Shown one piece after another: positions 19,001 through 27,759 of a stretch of DNA of 64,000 bases (the stretch's first letter is position 1; every line of letters begins with the position of its first letter). The stretch comes from Luteibaculum sp964627445. GTDB lineage: Bacteria > Bacteroidota > Bacteroidia > Flavobacteriales_D > Luteibaculaceae. Below the pieces are notes generated by a model. It did no database searches. It was not told the origin of the DNA and was given only the letters and a program-made list of their open reading frames with translations. Position numbers and translations under genes: made by a program. Where the stretch lies: assembly GCA_964627445.1 (NCBI GenBank), contig CAZVJF010000002.1, forward strand, positions 383,217 to 447,216. Direction: 5' to 3'.

Positions 19001-20075
19001 AATTACTTTCAATTGGAACACCGTTACAGGAGCTACCAGCTACGATATCGTAATCAACATTACGGTAACAGACGATAATGGCAATTCTACTACAACAACC
19101 AGAACTGAGGTTGCCGGTGCCGGTGCCACGAGCTTCTTGGTTGATAACTTACAGCCCAACTCCATCGTGGAGTTCAACATCCGCGCTCTAGGTCAGCTAC
19201 CTTGCCAAACCAGTGCCAGTGCTTTCAAAACGTGTATTAGTAATATATGCGGGTTGGATAACTTGGCTCCACAGCAGGCATTCTACCAAGCATGCGAGAA
19301 TGAGCCTGTTGTCGTTGGAATTACCGATGTTCCAAGTAACGCCACCGTTTCCGTAAACGGCCAGCCAGCCACAGACCAAGGTAGTGGAAACTACACCTTT
19401 ACGGTAAATGCGGTTGATATACCCGGTAATTTAGAAGTTACGCAAACGGTTGTGTTCGTAGTAGATGTGCCTGCACAAGGTTGTGATCCGGTGAATATTC
19501 CTGTGGTCATCCGCGTATCGCCAAGTCCAGAAGGTGAGATCTCTGTGGTAGCGCTAGACCCATCAGTTATTGGTGGCCGCATCGATGAGTACCAGTTCAT
19601 TGCCGACTTTGTTGGAGGCGATAAAGTTTGGGCGTGGGATTTTGGCGATGGTAACACCAGCTCAGAGAAAAACCCAGTACATGAGTATGAGCTGGATGGC
19701 ACGTACACCGTAACCTTACAGGTAAATGAAGTGGGCGCAGGTGAGTTTGCGTGTCCAGCTTCAGATACATTGCAAGTGGTGGTTACCAGCATTCCAGACC
19801 TATTTGTGCCCAATACCTTTACACCCAATGGCGATGGTGCCAATGATGAGTGGCGCGTATTCGGTAGAAACCTGTCTAATGATGGTTATGTAGCACGCAT
19901 CTTCAACTCTTATGGTAATGTGGTTTTTGAAACTACGGATCTGGACGAGGCTTGGGATGGAACCTTTGAAGGGGAACCCGCAAAAATGGGTGCATATTAC
20001 TACACGGTCATTGTGTTCGATGCCATAGGCCAGAAACTAGAGCGTGAAGGAACACTCAACTTAATTCGTAAATAA
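16053..20075 (+). CDS. Large Ig/PKD-repeat adhesin with T9SS type B (CHU_C) sorting domain
   Basis: A 1340-residue surface protein with a signal peptide ending near AVKAQ (about residue 23). Two N-terminal beta-rich domains are followed by at least six Ig-like modules of about 80 residues (from about 330 to 970). Each opens with a Cys-containing strand such as KNCFNTSARI, FVCDNDSATL, TTCADSTATF or VCDGQSVTF. A fibronectin-like module (near 985-1060) and a PKD domain (WAWDFGDGNTSSEKNPVHEY) come next. The last 90 residues are the gliding-motility type B domain: FVPNTFTPNGDGANDEW, GNVVFETTDLDEAWDG, GAYYYTVIVFDAIGQ. It resembles a small SprB-type adhesin exported by T9SS. The next gene encodes its likely SprF partner. 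Confidence 0.9.
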   Translation: MLKRLTYFCLTLLLSIPQLAVKAQDIFADSTTNSTAGLCLACAVTDPENAVDGDASTFSSIDVSLSLLGGTAEQTLIFPVVGEPGDTLELLLNTNANFGADVSLLGSILVETLLADDPNGDQQSVANSSLNLLSNNQFILRMNPQDAYDRIRVTVEGGLAGVAKSAGIAYGKIINRADRGFVACTLGDAASSVADCPTMQCEVSNEDAVITPNENDFARLQISAGIAGARVGVGAIFNTPACQNDSVEILVERPGTLIDLSFAETVTFLAFLDGAQVFSEELQTSNLGLVGTGEVYRYNLTPNTEFDSIAVELESPALGVNSTLRVYNFCLRRTLPPAPDPGVGPVTTACFQDSVCANFTVDPGFDINVYTDRDRNNLVYSGPNPFCTGALTQDTIFYVEQSNPNSGCVSSQLDSLIIGVFPQIEPAVPQDLKNCFNTSARIAPQPAGSTFNFYLDAAGDSLLFTGGAFITGPITSDTTFFVSNTVGGGQCVEDTTHAIRVLLSDEPVEADVIDTIGVCIDPVTMQPVDPFITVRVESEFPSGLGTIYRVYDNDQNLINVAGSPAEFTFGDSVRIPVGQFAVNGEGFVDSIFVDAVSGDCFESGNKQRIVLQGVIPTDEAPVVSDAFVCDNDSATLTVENPDPQLYYYWYDKATGGNVQFTGVSVTVPAGNQRDTLFVEGSYGIPGSSCTAPFRDTVVITPLTAVGSPLSNLNVTTCADSTATFDLTMLGLGDGDISWYNQPQGGFPVFVGDSFVTDFNSARDTFYVELADVQCATRFLATVDTTTPPSVNVMDALKYACDDDKVMLTASSSDANAQFVWSDNPVFGAGTVLSEDNPFDYQTSFANATDIENVYVHAIVDQCRGTSKFQVRVENVSSRQQPVVSPADTAVCDGQSVTFSVQPQLNQGQVSYTWWDAPNGGNQIGSGVNYSPGTLNSSNAYYAQIEFKDNNVCQPRLRTEATVDVLPRLSTPVLDRDCDSDLNEITFNWNTVTGATSYDIVINITVTDDNGNSTTTTRTEVAGAGATSFLVDNLQPNSIVEFNIRALGQLPCQTSASAFKTCISNICGLDNLAPQQAFYQACENEPVVVGITDVPSNATVSVNGQPATDQGSGNYTFTVNAVDIPGNLEVTQTVVFVVDVPAQGCDPVNIPVVIRVSPSPEGEISVVALDPSVIGGRIDEYQFIADFVGGDKVWAWDFGDGNTSSEKNPVHEYELDGTYTVTLQVNEVGAGEFACPASDTLQVVVTSIPDLFVPNTFTPNGDGANDEWRVFGRNLSNDGYVARIFNSYGNVVFETTDLDEAWDGTFEGEPAKMGAYYYTVIVFDAIGQKLEREGTLNLIRK

Positions 20076-20095
20076 GCTTTTACATTCATAGTCGT

Positions 20096-21088
20096 ATGAA
20101 CCAAAAAAATATAGTACGCAGCGTTTTAGCGGGACTCAGCCTACTCATAGTAGGAGTTGTGCAAGCGCAAGACCCGCACTTTTCGCAATATTTTCAGGCG
20201 CCCATGTACACCAATCCGGCTTTAACGGGCCAGATCAATGGAAATTTCCGTGTGGTGGCGCTATACCGTTCGCAGTGGCAAGCCTTTGGCAACGCCTTTA
20301 ATACCTACAGCTTAAGTGCAGATGGGCACAAAGATGGCTTTGGTTACGGTTTAACGGTAATTGATGAAGTCTCTGGACCGCTAAACTTCAACACCCTGAG
20401 CGCTATGGCCTCGGGGTCATATGATATTTCCTTTAAAAACAACAACATCCACCACTTTGTATTCGGTGTGCAAGCTGGGGTTATCTACAATGGATTTAAG
20501 GATAACGATATCACTACGCCAGACCAATACGATGCCTTTACAGGAAGTTCTGAAGGCAACGATCTGGGAGAAGATTTTGGAACGCTTACCGGTATAGTTC
20601 CCGATGTAAATTTCGGGGTGCTATACTTTAACGGGAGCTCGCGTGTTAAACTGGCTCCTTTTGCGGGTGCTGCAGTATTCCACTTGTTAGAGCCCGCATA
20701 TAACTTTGGAGGAAATGCAAACTTGCCTCGTAGATACATGGTGCATGGTGGTTTCCGCTACCGTGCTGGTAATGGTATGGAGTTTACGCCACACGTGCAG
20801 TACATGTACCAAAACGGAGCTTACAACGGTATCATAGGTGCTAATGTAAGCTACGCCTTAATTGACACCGAAACACGCTTAGAAGGAGGTGTTTCTTACC
20901 GTTTGGATGATGCCATTGTACCTTACCTAGGGGTGCTTCACCAAGACTTTATGTTTGGGGTTTCTTTTGATACGAACGTTTCATCCTTATCGGACGTAGG
21001 AAACTTCAAAAACGCATTAGAGTTCTCCCTTACCTACGTAAACAGCAAGAACAAGTACGAGCAAGAATATATTTGTCCACGTCTATAA
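20096..21088 (+). CDS. PorP/SprF-family outer membrane protein
   Basis: A 330-residue protein with a signal peptide (cleavage after VVQAQ, about residue 24) and the family hallmark DPHFSQYFQAPMYTNPALTGQ at the mature N-terminus, followed by an even run of amphipathic strands consistent with a beta-barrel. SprF-like proteins are needed for export or anchoring of type B sorting-domain cargo such as SprB. Its position 20 bp after such an adhesin makes it the dedicated partner by inference. It precedes the PorE-like gene by 9 bp. Confidence 0.92.
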   Translation: MNQKNIVRSVLAGLSLLIVGVVQAQDPHFSQYFQAPMYTNPALTGQINGNFRVVALYRSQWQAFGNAFNTYSLSADGHKDGFGYGLTVIDEVSGPLNFNTLSAMASGSYDISFKNNNIHHFVFGVQAGVIYNGFKDNDITTPDQYDAFTGSSEGNDLGEDFGTLTGIVPDVNFGVLYFNGSSRVKLAPFAGAAVFHLLEPAYNFGGNANLPRRYMVHGGFRYRAGNGMEFTPHVQYMYQNGAYNGIIGANVSYALIDTETRLEGGVSYRLDDAIVPYLGVLHQDFMFGVSFDTNVSSLSDVGNFKNALEFSLTYVNSKNKYEQEYICPRL

Positions 21089-21097
21089 CGCCATCTC

Positions 21098-23143
21098 ATG
21101 AACCGAAATTCGATTCAGTATCTTATTGCCCTCATCCTTTGTATCAGTGTAGGAAGTTTAGCAGCTCAAAGTTATAGAGGTTCTCTAGAGCTAGCAGACG
21201 AAGCTTACAGTCGCGAGAACTACTACACGGCTACCAAATATTATCTGGAAGTTTTTGAGCAACTCAAAGAGCCCGAGAAAACAGCCTATCCCTACGGTGG
21301 TTCTACTCCTAAGAAGAAAAATAAGGAGTTTGATACGTACAAGTATGTAATTGGGCAATTAGCACGCAGTTATTACTATTACAAAGATTTCCCCAAGGCG
21401 GAAGCTTGGTACGCCAAAACCGTGACGCTAGAGGAGTACTCTGACCTGGAAAATCTCCTGCACTACGGTATTTGCTTACGTGCAAACGAAAAGTTTGACG
21501 AGTCGGTGTTGATGCTGGAAAAAGCAAAAGAGAAGTACAGCCCAAACTACATCAAAAACGATCAGGGCAACCTGGTAGAGTCTAAGTCTACAAAAGACAT
21601 TGAGCGCCAAATAGAATTTGAATTGGCTTGTGCGCGTTTCGCAAAAGAGCAAATTCAAATTAGCTCAGCATTTGTGCCTGAGTTGTTGGATACACTAATC
21701 CTGAACCAGGAAATTTCATCGGATTATGCCGGTACGTTGTTGCCAGAGGATAGAATGGCGTTTACCACAACGCGCACGCTCATCGATAACCCAACTTCAA
21801 AAAAGTACGGTGCATTTAGAAACAGCATCGCTACCTACAATCTTATCGACTCTACTTTTAGACCGATAGAGTTTGGTTTTGGTTTGGATAGACACGCAGC
21901 AGCACCATCGGTTACTAAAGATGGTATGGCAATGTATTTTACCACCTGGTCTACGGAAACCAACAACCCTACTTACGAGATTTACATGTCTCGCCCACTT
22001 AACGATTCTATCTGGCAAGAGCCAAAGCCATTAAATTCTGTGGTAAACTTAGAAGGTACCAATAGCAAACAAGCCATGGTTACCCGCGATGGTAAAAGCT
22101 TGTATTTTACCAGTGACCGTGTAGAAGGTTTTGGTGGATACGATATTTACATGGTACGTTTGGATGAGAATGGACAGCCCTTTGGCCGTGCCTTAAACGT
22201 TGGTGACAACGTTAACACGGAGCGCGATGAGGAATCTCCGTTTTTCGATATCGAAACCAACACACTGTACTTTTCTACCAACGGTCGCATTGGAATGGGT
22301 GGATTGGATGTATTCGCATCGGAGCGCAGAGGTAGCGAATACCAAAAGGCGGTAAACATGGGTTACCCCTTAAACTCGAGTAAAGACGATGCTTACTTCA
22401 TTACTGCCGATGACATCAATATCGGTTACGTGTCATCAGACCGCGGGGAAACGTGCTGCTACAAGATGTACACCTTTGAAATGGCAACTTACGAGGTCGG
22501 TGGTACAGTACTAGATGCTGTAGACGATTCTTACCTTCCTGGGGTTTCGGTAACGCTTCTGGATTCGGTTGGAAATGAAGTGGCCGTTGCATACACAGAC
22601 GACTTAGGACAGTATGTATTGCCCGTTACTAAAGGAAGACGCTACAAACTCATCTTTGACAAAGAAAACTTCCTGGCAGATGAAATGACTTTTACCAGCA
22701 CCAACTTATTACCCAACGAGGTAAATGATTTGGGTACCATAAAGTTGATTACAACCGAGGTAGGTCGTGCGGTAAAACTAGAGAACATCTACTACGACTT
22801 CAACAAGGCCACCTTACGTGAGTCTTCTAAAGCGGTGCTGTCTAAGCTAGCACGCCAGCTTCAAAAGTACCCTTACCTGGTTATCGAAATCGGTTCGCAC
22901 ACAGACAATATCGGATCGGATAAATACAACCAAGAGTTGTCTGAGCGCAGATCGCAGTCGGTAGTAGACTACATGATTTCACAAGGAATTAACCGGAACA
23001 TGATTAAGGCGCGTGGGTATGGAGAGTCTATGCCAAAGGTGCCGAACACCAACCCCGATGGAAGCGATAATGAGGCCAATCGCCAAATTAACCGCAGAAC
23101 AGAATTTAAAGTGTTGGAATATCGTTTTGAGAAAGCCAACTAA
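21098..23143 (+). CDS. PorE-like TPR / PD40 / OmpA-family envelope protein
   Basis: A 681-residue protein with a signal peptide ending near SLAAQ (residue 24). Domains in order: TPR-like helices (about 25-170), WD40-like PD40 propeller blades (about 215-430, for example KSLYFTSDRVEGFGGYDIYMV), a carboxypeptidase-regulatory-like beta sandwich (about 465-545) and a C-terminal OmpA domain (about 560-680; NIYYDFNKATLRESS, then EIGSHTDNIGSDKYNQELSE). The OmpA part binds peptidoglycan. PorE of Porphyromonas has the same architecture and ties a PorP-containing complex to the cell wall. Last gene of the three-gene operon, closed by a strong terminator. Confidence 0.9.
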   Translation: MNRNSIQYLIALILCISVGSLAAQSYRGSLELADEAYSRENYYTATKYYLEVFEQLKEPEKTAYPYGGSTPKKKNKEFDTYKYVIGQLARSYYYYKDFPKAEAWYAKTVTLEEYSDLENLLHYGICLRANEKFDESVLMLEKAKEKYSPNYIKNDQGNLVESKSTKDIERQIEFELACARFAKEQIQISSAFVPELLDTLILNQEISSDYAGTLLPEDRMAFTTTRTLIDNPTSKKYGAFRNSIATYNLIDSTFRPIEFGFGLDRHAAAPSVTKDGMAMYFTTWSTETNNPTYEIYMSRPLNDSIWQEPKPLNSVVNLEGTNSKQAMVTRDGKSLYFTSDRVEGFGGYDIYMVRLDENGQPFGRALNVGDNVNTERDEESPFFDIETNTLYFSTNGRIGMGGLDVFASERRGSEYQKAVNMGYPLNSSKDDAYFITADDINIGYVSSDRGETCCYKMYTFEMATYEVGGTVLDAVDDSYLPGVSVTLLDSVGNEVAVAYTDDLGQYVLPVTKGRRYKLIFDKENFLADEMTFTSTNLLPNEVNDLGTIKLITTEVGRAVKLENIYYDFNKATLRESSKAVLSKLARQLQKYPYLVIEIGSHTDNIGSDKYNQELSERRSQSVVDYMISQGINRNMIKARGYGESMPKVPNTNPDGSDNEANRQINRRTEFKVLEYRFEKAN

Positions 23144-23164
23144 ACGAGCATAATTTAGTAATCT

Positions 23165-23190
23165 AAAACCCCGCAATGGCGGGGTTTTTT
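23165..23190 (+). terminator. Rho-independent terminator after the porE-like gene
   Basis: Perfect 10-nt arms (AAAACCCCGC / GCGGGGTTTT) around a 4-nt loop, then further T residues. It ends the adhesin-sprF-porE operon, 10 bp before the dxr ATG. Confidence 0.93.
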
Positions 23191-23200
23191 GTTTCCCTAC

Positions 23201-24370
23201 ATGGAACAGAAGAAAAAAGGTATTTGCATACTGGGCTCCACGGGTAGTATTGGGACCCAGGCATTGGATGTCGTTCGGAAAAACCCCGAACATTTTGAGG
23301 TGATAGCCCTAGCTGCTGGGAGCAACCACGAGTTGCTAATGAAACAAGCTTTAGAGTTTAACCCCGTTGCCGTGGGCATCCATTCAGAAAGTGGTTACGA
23401 AAAAATAAAGGATCCACTTTTTGATGCTGGCATACAGTGCTATTGTGGCCCACAAGCCATTTGCGACCTGGTAAGCTATCCCAGTGTAGATGTAGTGCTT
23501 ACCGCTATGGTAGGCGCGGCAGGATTAAATCCTTCCATTGCAGCTATAAAAGAAAAGAAGACCATAGCCTTAGCAAATAAAGAAACGCTGGTAGTAGCCG
23601 GGCATATTATGTCTAAAATGGCGCAAGAAAATGGGGTGCAAGTGTTACCGGTAGATTCGGAGCACAGTGCCATTTTTCAGTGCTTGGTAGGGGAGTTGGA
23701 TAACCCCATTGATAAAATCATTTTAACGGCTTCTGGAGGGCCATTTCGCGGTAAATCTAAGTCCGAACTAGAGGGCGTTACCGTAGACCAGGCACTCAAA
23801 CACCCCAATTGGGATATGGGGGCCAAAATTACCATAGACTCGGCTACCTTAATGAATAAGGGTCTCGAGGTTATCGAGGCCAAGTGGTTGTTCAATCTCA
23901 ACCCCAATCAGGTAGATGTGGTAGTGCATCCGCAGTCTGTTATTCACAGTATGGTGGAGTTTGCCGATGGGAGCATAAAAGCGCAAATGGGCGTGCCCGA
24001 TATGAAGTTGCCCATCCAGTATGCTTTTTCCTACCCCGACCGCTTGGCTACTAAACACACGCAGTTTAAGTTTTCAGATTATCCTGCACTTACCTTCGAG
24101 AAACCCGATACGGATACCTTCGTTAACCTAGCGTTGGCGATAAAGAGCTTACAAGGAACTAATGGAATGGGCTGCGTGTTAAATGCCGTTAATGAAGTAA
24201 CGGTGGCGGCTTTCCTTAACAAAAGCATCACATTTTTGCAGATTGGCGACATAAACCAAAAGGTATATCAAGACTTCGAGGGAAGCACAGCAAACACCAT
24301 CGATGAATTGTTGGAGCTAGACCAAGAGGTTAGAACAGCAGCAACGGCTGCAATCCAAAATATAGCATAA
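23201..24370 (+). CDS. dxr: 1-deoxy-D-xylulose 5-phosphate reductoisomerase
   Basis: A 389-residue IspC/Dxr of normal length. The NADPH-binding motif ILGSTGSIGTQALDV is near residue 10; ALANKETLVVAG, LPVDSEHSAIFQCL (metal ligands) and SGGPFRG follow. It makes 2-C-methyl-D-erythritol 4-phosphate, the first committed step of the MEP isoprenoid pathway. The ATG at 23201 is chosen; an in-frame TTG at 23189 lies inside the preceding terminator and is very unlikely. rseP follows after 6 bp. Confidence 0.97.
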   Translation: MEQKKKGICILGSTGSIGTQALDVVRKNPEHFEVIALAAGSNHELLMKQALEFNPVAVGIHSESGYEKIKDPLFDAGIQCYCGPQAICDLVSYPSVDVVLTAMVGAAGLNPSIAAIKEKKTIALANKETLVVAGHIMSKMAQENGVQVLPVDSEHSAIFQCLVGELDNPIDKIILTASGGPFRGKSKSELEGVTVDQALKHPNWDMGAKITIDSATLMNKGLEVIEAKWLFNLNPNQVDVVVHPQSVIHSMVEFADGSIKAQMGVPDMKLPIQYAFSYPDRLATKHTQFKFSDYPALTFEKPDTDTFVNLALAIKSLQGTNGMGCVLNAVNEVTVAAFLNKSITFLQIGDINQKVYQDFEGSTANTIDELLELDQEVRTAATAAIQNIA

Positions 24371-24376
24371 GAATAC

Positions 24377-25711
24377 ATGGAGTTTTCAGTAATACTTATT
24401 AAAGCGGCACAGCTCATTCTGTCGCTGTCTATCCTTATCGTTTTACACGAAGCCGGACACTTTATTCCAGCCCGCTTGTTTGGGACGCGTGTAGAGAAAT
24501 TTTATCTGTTTTTCGACTGGAAATTCTCCCTCTTCAAATACAAAAAAGGAGGTACCGAGTATGGTATTGGCTGGATTCCATTGGGAGGTTATGTTAAAAT
24601 TTCAGGGATGATCGATGAGTCTATGGATAAAGAGCAGTTATCCAAGGAGCCCGAGCCCTGGGAGTTTAGAGCAAAGCCCGCATGGCAGCGCCTCATTATT
24701 ATGCTGGGTGGAGTTACCGTTAATCTTATCCTGGGCTTTTTTATTTATGCCATGGTGCTTTTTGCTTACGGTGAGGAGCGTTTGCCCTTAGCGAACGTAA
24801 CGCATGGTGTAGAGGTAGCGGATTTATTGAAAGACCAGGGCATGCAGGATGGCGATAAGCTCATTAGCATCGGCAGTGTGCAACCCAAATACATTACCGA
24901 TGTAAATGCCACTCTGGTCCTGGAAGACTACGACAAACTGGTAGTAGAGCGCAACGGCCAGCGAGTGGATGTTCCGGTTTCCGAGGACTTTAAATCGAAG
25001 TTTTTACAGGAAAACCCCAAGACCCCGTTGTTGGTGCCTCGTATACCCTTTGTGGTGGATAGTGTGCTAAGCAACCGACCCGGAGCCGCTGCTGGCATGC
25101 AAAAAGGCGATACGGTGATTGCCGTAAATGGCGAAGGCAATGTGATGCTGCGCGATGTACGCCAACGCATACAAGACAGCAAAGGAGACTCTATTTCTCT
25201 AACCGTTCGAGGAAACAACGGATTGGTACGCACCCTAACAGTAGTGCCGGACACGGCAGGACTTATTGGAGTAGCCATGGTAAACCCGTACAACCTGTTA
25301 CAGTTTGAAACGAAGAAGTATGGCTTTGCAGAATCCATACCCGCAGGCTTTAAGCTGTGCATGAATACGCTCACCAACTACGTGCGCTCTTTAAAGCTCC
25401 TGGGCACGAAAGAGGGAGCTAGCAGCATTGGTGGTTTTGGTACCATAGGAAACCTTTTTCCTGCGGTGTGGGACTGGGAATCGTTTTGGAGGCTTACGGC
25501 ATTTATCTCCATCATTTTAGCATTTATGAACGTATTGCCCATACCGGCACTCGATGGTGGACATGTGGTGTTTTTACTTTACGAAATTATCTCTGGTAGG
25601 AAGCCACCACAGCGCGTCTTAGAGGTAGCACAAATCATAGGAATGGTGTTGTTATTTGGCTTACTATTGTTTGCAAACATCAACGATATTGTAAAAGGTA
25701 TTTTTGGTTAA
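24377..25711 (+). CDS. rseP: RseP-type site-2 intramembrane metalloprotease
   Basis: A 444-residue M50 protease. The zinc site HEAGH is at residues 24-28 in the first membrane helix, and the third ligand motif NVLPIPALDGGHV lies near the C-terminal end. Two PDZ-like regions are between (about 125-200 and 215-290; one contains GMQKGDTVIAVNGE). Such proteases cut membrane-anchored anti-sigma factors within the bilayer in envelope stress responses. It directly follows dxr, an arrangement also common around rseP in other bacteria. Confidence 0.94.
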   Translation: MEFSVILIKAAQLILSLSILIVLHEAGHFIPARLFGTRVEKFYLFFDWKFSLFKYKKGGTEYGIGWIPLGGYVKISGMIDESMDKEQLSKEPEPWEFRAKPAWQRLIIMLGGVTVNLILGFFIYAMVLFAYGEERLPLANVTHGVEVADLLKDQGMQDGDKLISIGSVQPKYITDVNATLVLEDYDKLVVERNGQRVDVPVSEDFKSKFLQENPKTPLLVPRIPFVVDSVLSNRPGAAAGMQKGDTVIAVNGEGNVMLRDVRQRIQDSKGDSISLTVRGNNGLVRTLTVVPDTAGLIGVAMVNPYNLLQFETKKYGFAESIPAGFKLCMNTLTNYVRSLKLLGTKEGASSIGGFGTIGNLFPAVWDWESFWRLTAFISIILAFMNVLPIPALDGGHVVFLLYEIISGRKPPQRVLEVAQIIGMVLLFGLLLFANINDIVKGIFG

Positions 25712-25735
25712 CAATGCTTTTTACATCTTAGCCGT

Positions 25736-27004
25736 ATGGATTCTTTTGCGCTAATTATTGTGGCCTCGGCCATTATTATTCTTTCCTACTTCTTTAACAT
25801 ATTGGCCAAGCGCACCAATATTCCATCGGTACTCATGCTCATAGGGTTGGGGCTGGTAATACAGCAGTTTACGCCCACCTCGGTATTGGAGAATAAACGA
25901 TTGATGCCCGTACTGGAGATTTTGGGGAATGTGGGGCTTATTATGATTGTGCTGGAAGCAGCCCTAGATTTAAAGCTTACCAAAGACCGCTGGCCTATCA
26001 TATGGCGCTCGTTTACAGTGGCTCTGCTGGCACTTATTGTAAGCTCTTTCGTATGTGCATTTATTCTTGGGGCTTTCTTGTTCGAAGAAAACATGCTACA
26101 GGCGCTTATTTATGCCATTCCGCTTTCCATTATGAGTAGTGCCATTATCATACCTTCTGTGGCCAATTTGGGTGAGGATAAGCGCGAGTTTATGGTGTAC
26201 GAGAGTACCTTCTCCGACATATTGGGTATTATGTTTTTCTATTTTTTGGTGGGAAATGCCGGTAGCAACGATACCGGAGCGGTAGTAACCGATATTGTTG
26301 GAAACATAGTAATTACCGTGCTGCTCTCTGTGGTAATCAGTTATTTGCTGGTACTGGTTTTCCAAAAAATTAAAACCGAGATCAAGCTGTTTTTACTCAT
26401 TGCGGTGCTTACCATGTTGTACGCTATTGGTAAGAAATTTCACCTCTCTTCCCTGCTTATTATTTTGGTCTTTGGTTTGGTGCTTAACAACCAAAAGTTG
26501 TTTTTCCGAGGGTTTTTAGACCGCTGGCTTAATAAACCCGCGGTGGGCGAAATTCTCAACAACTTCCACCTGATTACCATGGAAACCGCCTTTGTGGTGC
26601 GCACCTTTTTCTTTGTCATTTTTGGAATGAGCATTGTGCTGGTAACCTTGCTCAATCTAAAGTTTGCGCTCATCTCCTTTCTGGTGATTTTAGGGCTGTA
26701 TGCTGTGCGTTGGATTATGCTCAAGCTTTTTCTAACCCGCGATATACTGCCCCAACTGTTTATTGCCCCGCGGGGATTGATAACCATTCTGCTTTTCTTC
26801 GCCATTCCCGCAGAATACCAAAGCGATGCATTCTCAGAAAGTATTTTACTGTATGCCATCCTAGCGACAAGTATTATAATGAGCTGGTCTTTGGTAATGG
26901 ATACGCGTAAGACAAACAAAGAAGAAATTTTAGATCCGAGTTTGGTCGATGAAGTAAACCACGAAGAAAACGGTAGACATATTGATAAAGGTCAGGAGCA
27001 GTAG
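25736..27004 (+). CDS. CPA1-type cation/proton antiporter
   Basis: A 422-residue integral membrane protein with about 12 hydrophobic helices and a short charged C-terminal tail (from about 395). RTNIPSVLMLIGLGLVIQ at the N-terminus and the later helices containing APRGLITILLFFAIP fit the Na+/H+ exchanger family PF00999. There is no C-terminal TrkA/RCK domain, so it is smaller than KefB-type proteins. Probably exchanges Na+ or K+ for H+ at the inner membrane; the ion is not predictable. Begins 25 bp after rseP. Confidence 0.85.
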   Translation: MDSFALIIVASAIIILSYFFNILAKRTNIPSVLMLIGLGLVIQQFTPTSVLENKRLMPVLEILGNVGLIMIVLEAALDLKLTKDRWPIIWRSFTVALLALIVSSFVCAFILGAFLFEENMLQALIYAIPLSIMSSAIIIPSVANLGEDKREFMVYESTFSDILGIMFFYFLVGNAGSNDTGAVVTDIVGNIVITVLLSVVISYLLVLVFQKIKTEIKLFLLIAVLTMLYAIGKKFHLSSLLIILVFGLVLNNQKLFFRGFLDRWLNKPAVGEILNNFHLITMETAFVVRTFFFVIFGMSIVLVTLLNLKFALISFLVILGLYAVRWIMLKLFLTRDILPQLFIAPRGLITILLFFAIPAEYQSDAFSESILLYAILATSIIMSWSLVMDTRKTNKEEILDPSLVDEVNHEENGRHIDKGQEQ

Positions 27005-27070
27005 GCAATAAAATCCTGTTGCGCTTGGTGAACGCGTAAAATTATATCTTGGACAAAAATAAACCCTCCG

Positions 27071-27754
27071 ATGAACTGTATTATCGTAGATGATGAGGAA
27101 CTAAGCCGCCTCGCAATAAAAAAGTGTATAGAGCAAACCCCATTTTTAAATTTGGTGGGAGTATGCAATGATGCAGTAGAGGCCACCGAAACCTTGCAAA
27201 AGGAAAAGGTGGACTTGGTTTTTCTAGACATAGAAATGCCCAACATGAGTGGGATAGATCTAGTAAAAAACTTTGAGGTACCCCAGATCATTTTTGTGAC
27301 TTCGAAAAGCGAATTTGCAAGCGAAGCTTTTGACCTGGATGTTACCGACTACATCGTAAAGCCGGTGGAGTTGCCCCGTTTCCTTAAAGCTGCTAAAAAA
27401 GCCAAAGAAATATATGATGGAGCCGACCATGCTGAGGTAACTTCAGACCATGTTTTTATAAAGCAAGATTCGCGTTACATCAAGATAAAGCTCGAGGATA
27501 TTTTTTACGTAGAGGCCTTGGCCGATTACGTAAATATTTACCTGGAATCTAAGCGCCACACCATTCTTTCTACCATGAAAGCCATTGAGGCCAAGCTGCC
27601 CGATGATCAGTTTGTGCGTGTGCACCGCTCCTATATTGTTCGTATCGACAGAATAAAGGAGATCGAGGACAACACCATAGTGATGGGAGAAAAACTAATA
27701 CCCGTCTCCCGATCGTATAAGGAAAACCTAATGAACCACCTTAAAATGTTGTAA
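27071..27754 (+). CDS. LytTR-family response regulator
   Basis: A 227-residue regulator. The receiver domain (1-120) has the acidic pocket DDEE (7-10), phospho-acceptor D53 in FLDIEMPNMSG, and the conserved Lys in YIVKPVEL. The C-terminal LytTR DNA-binding domain (about 130-227) contains YIKIKLEDIFYVEALADYVNI and FVRVHRSYIV. LytTR regulators usually act with a membrane 5TM/His kinase. None is adjacent; instead a DUF3078 gene and a free Hpt domain gene follow on the same strand. Confidence 0.95.
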   Translation: MNCIIVDDEELSRLAIKKCIEQTPFLNLVGVCNDAVEATETLQKEKVDLVFLDIEMPNMSGIDLVKNFEVPQIIFVTSKSEFASEAFDLDVTDYIVKPVELPRFLKAAKKAKEIYDGADHAEVTSDHVFIKQDSRYIKIKLEDIFYVEALADYVNIYLESKRHTILSTMKAIEAKLPDDQFVRVHRSYIVRIDRIKEIEDNTIVMGEKLIPVSRSYKENLMNHLKML

Positions 27755-27759
27755 TTCGC

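Noticed and set aside
23189..23200. TTG start for dxr
   Set aside because: The codon lies within the T-run of the preceding terminator; the ATG at 23201 gives the normal Dxr N-terminus.
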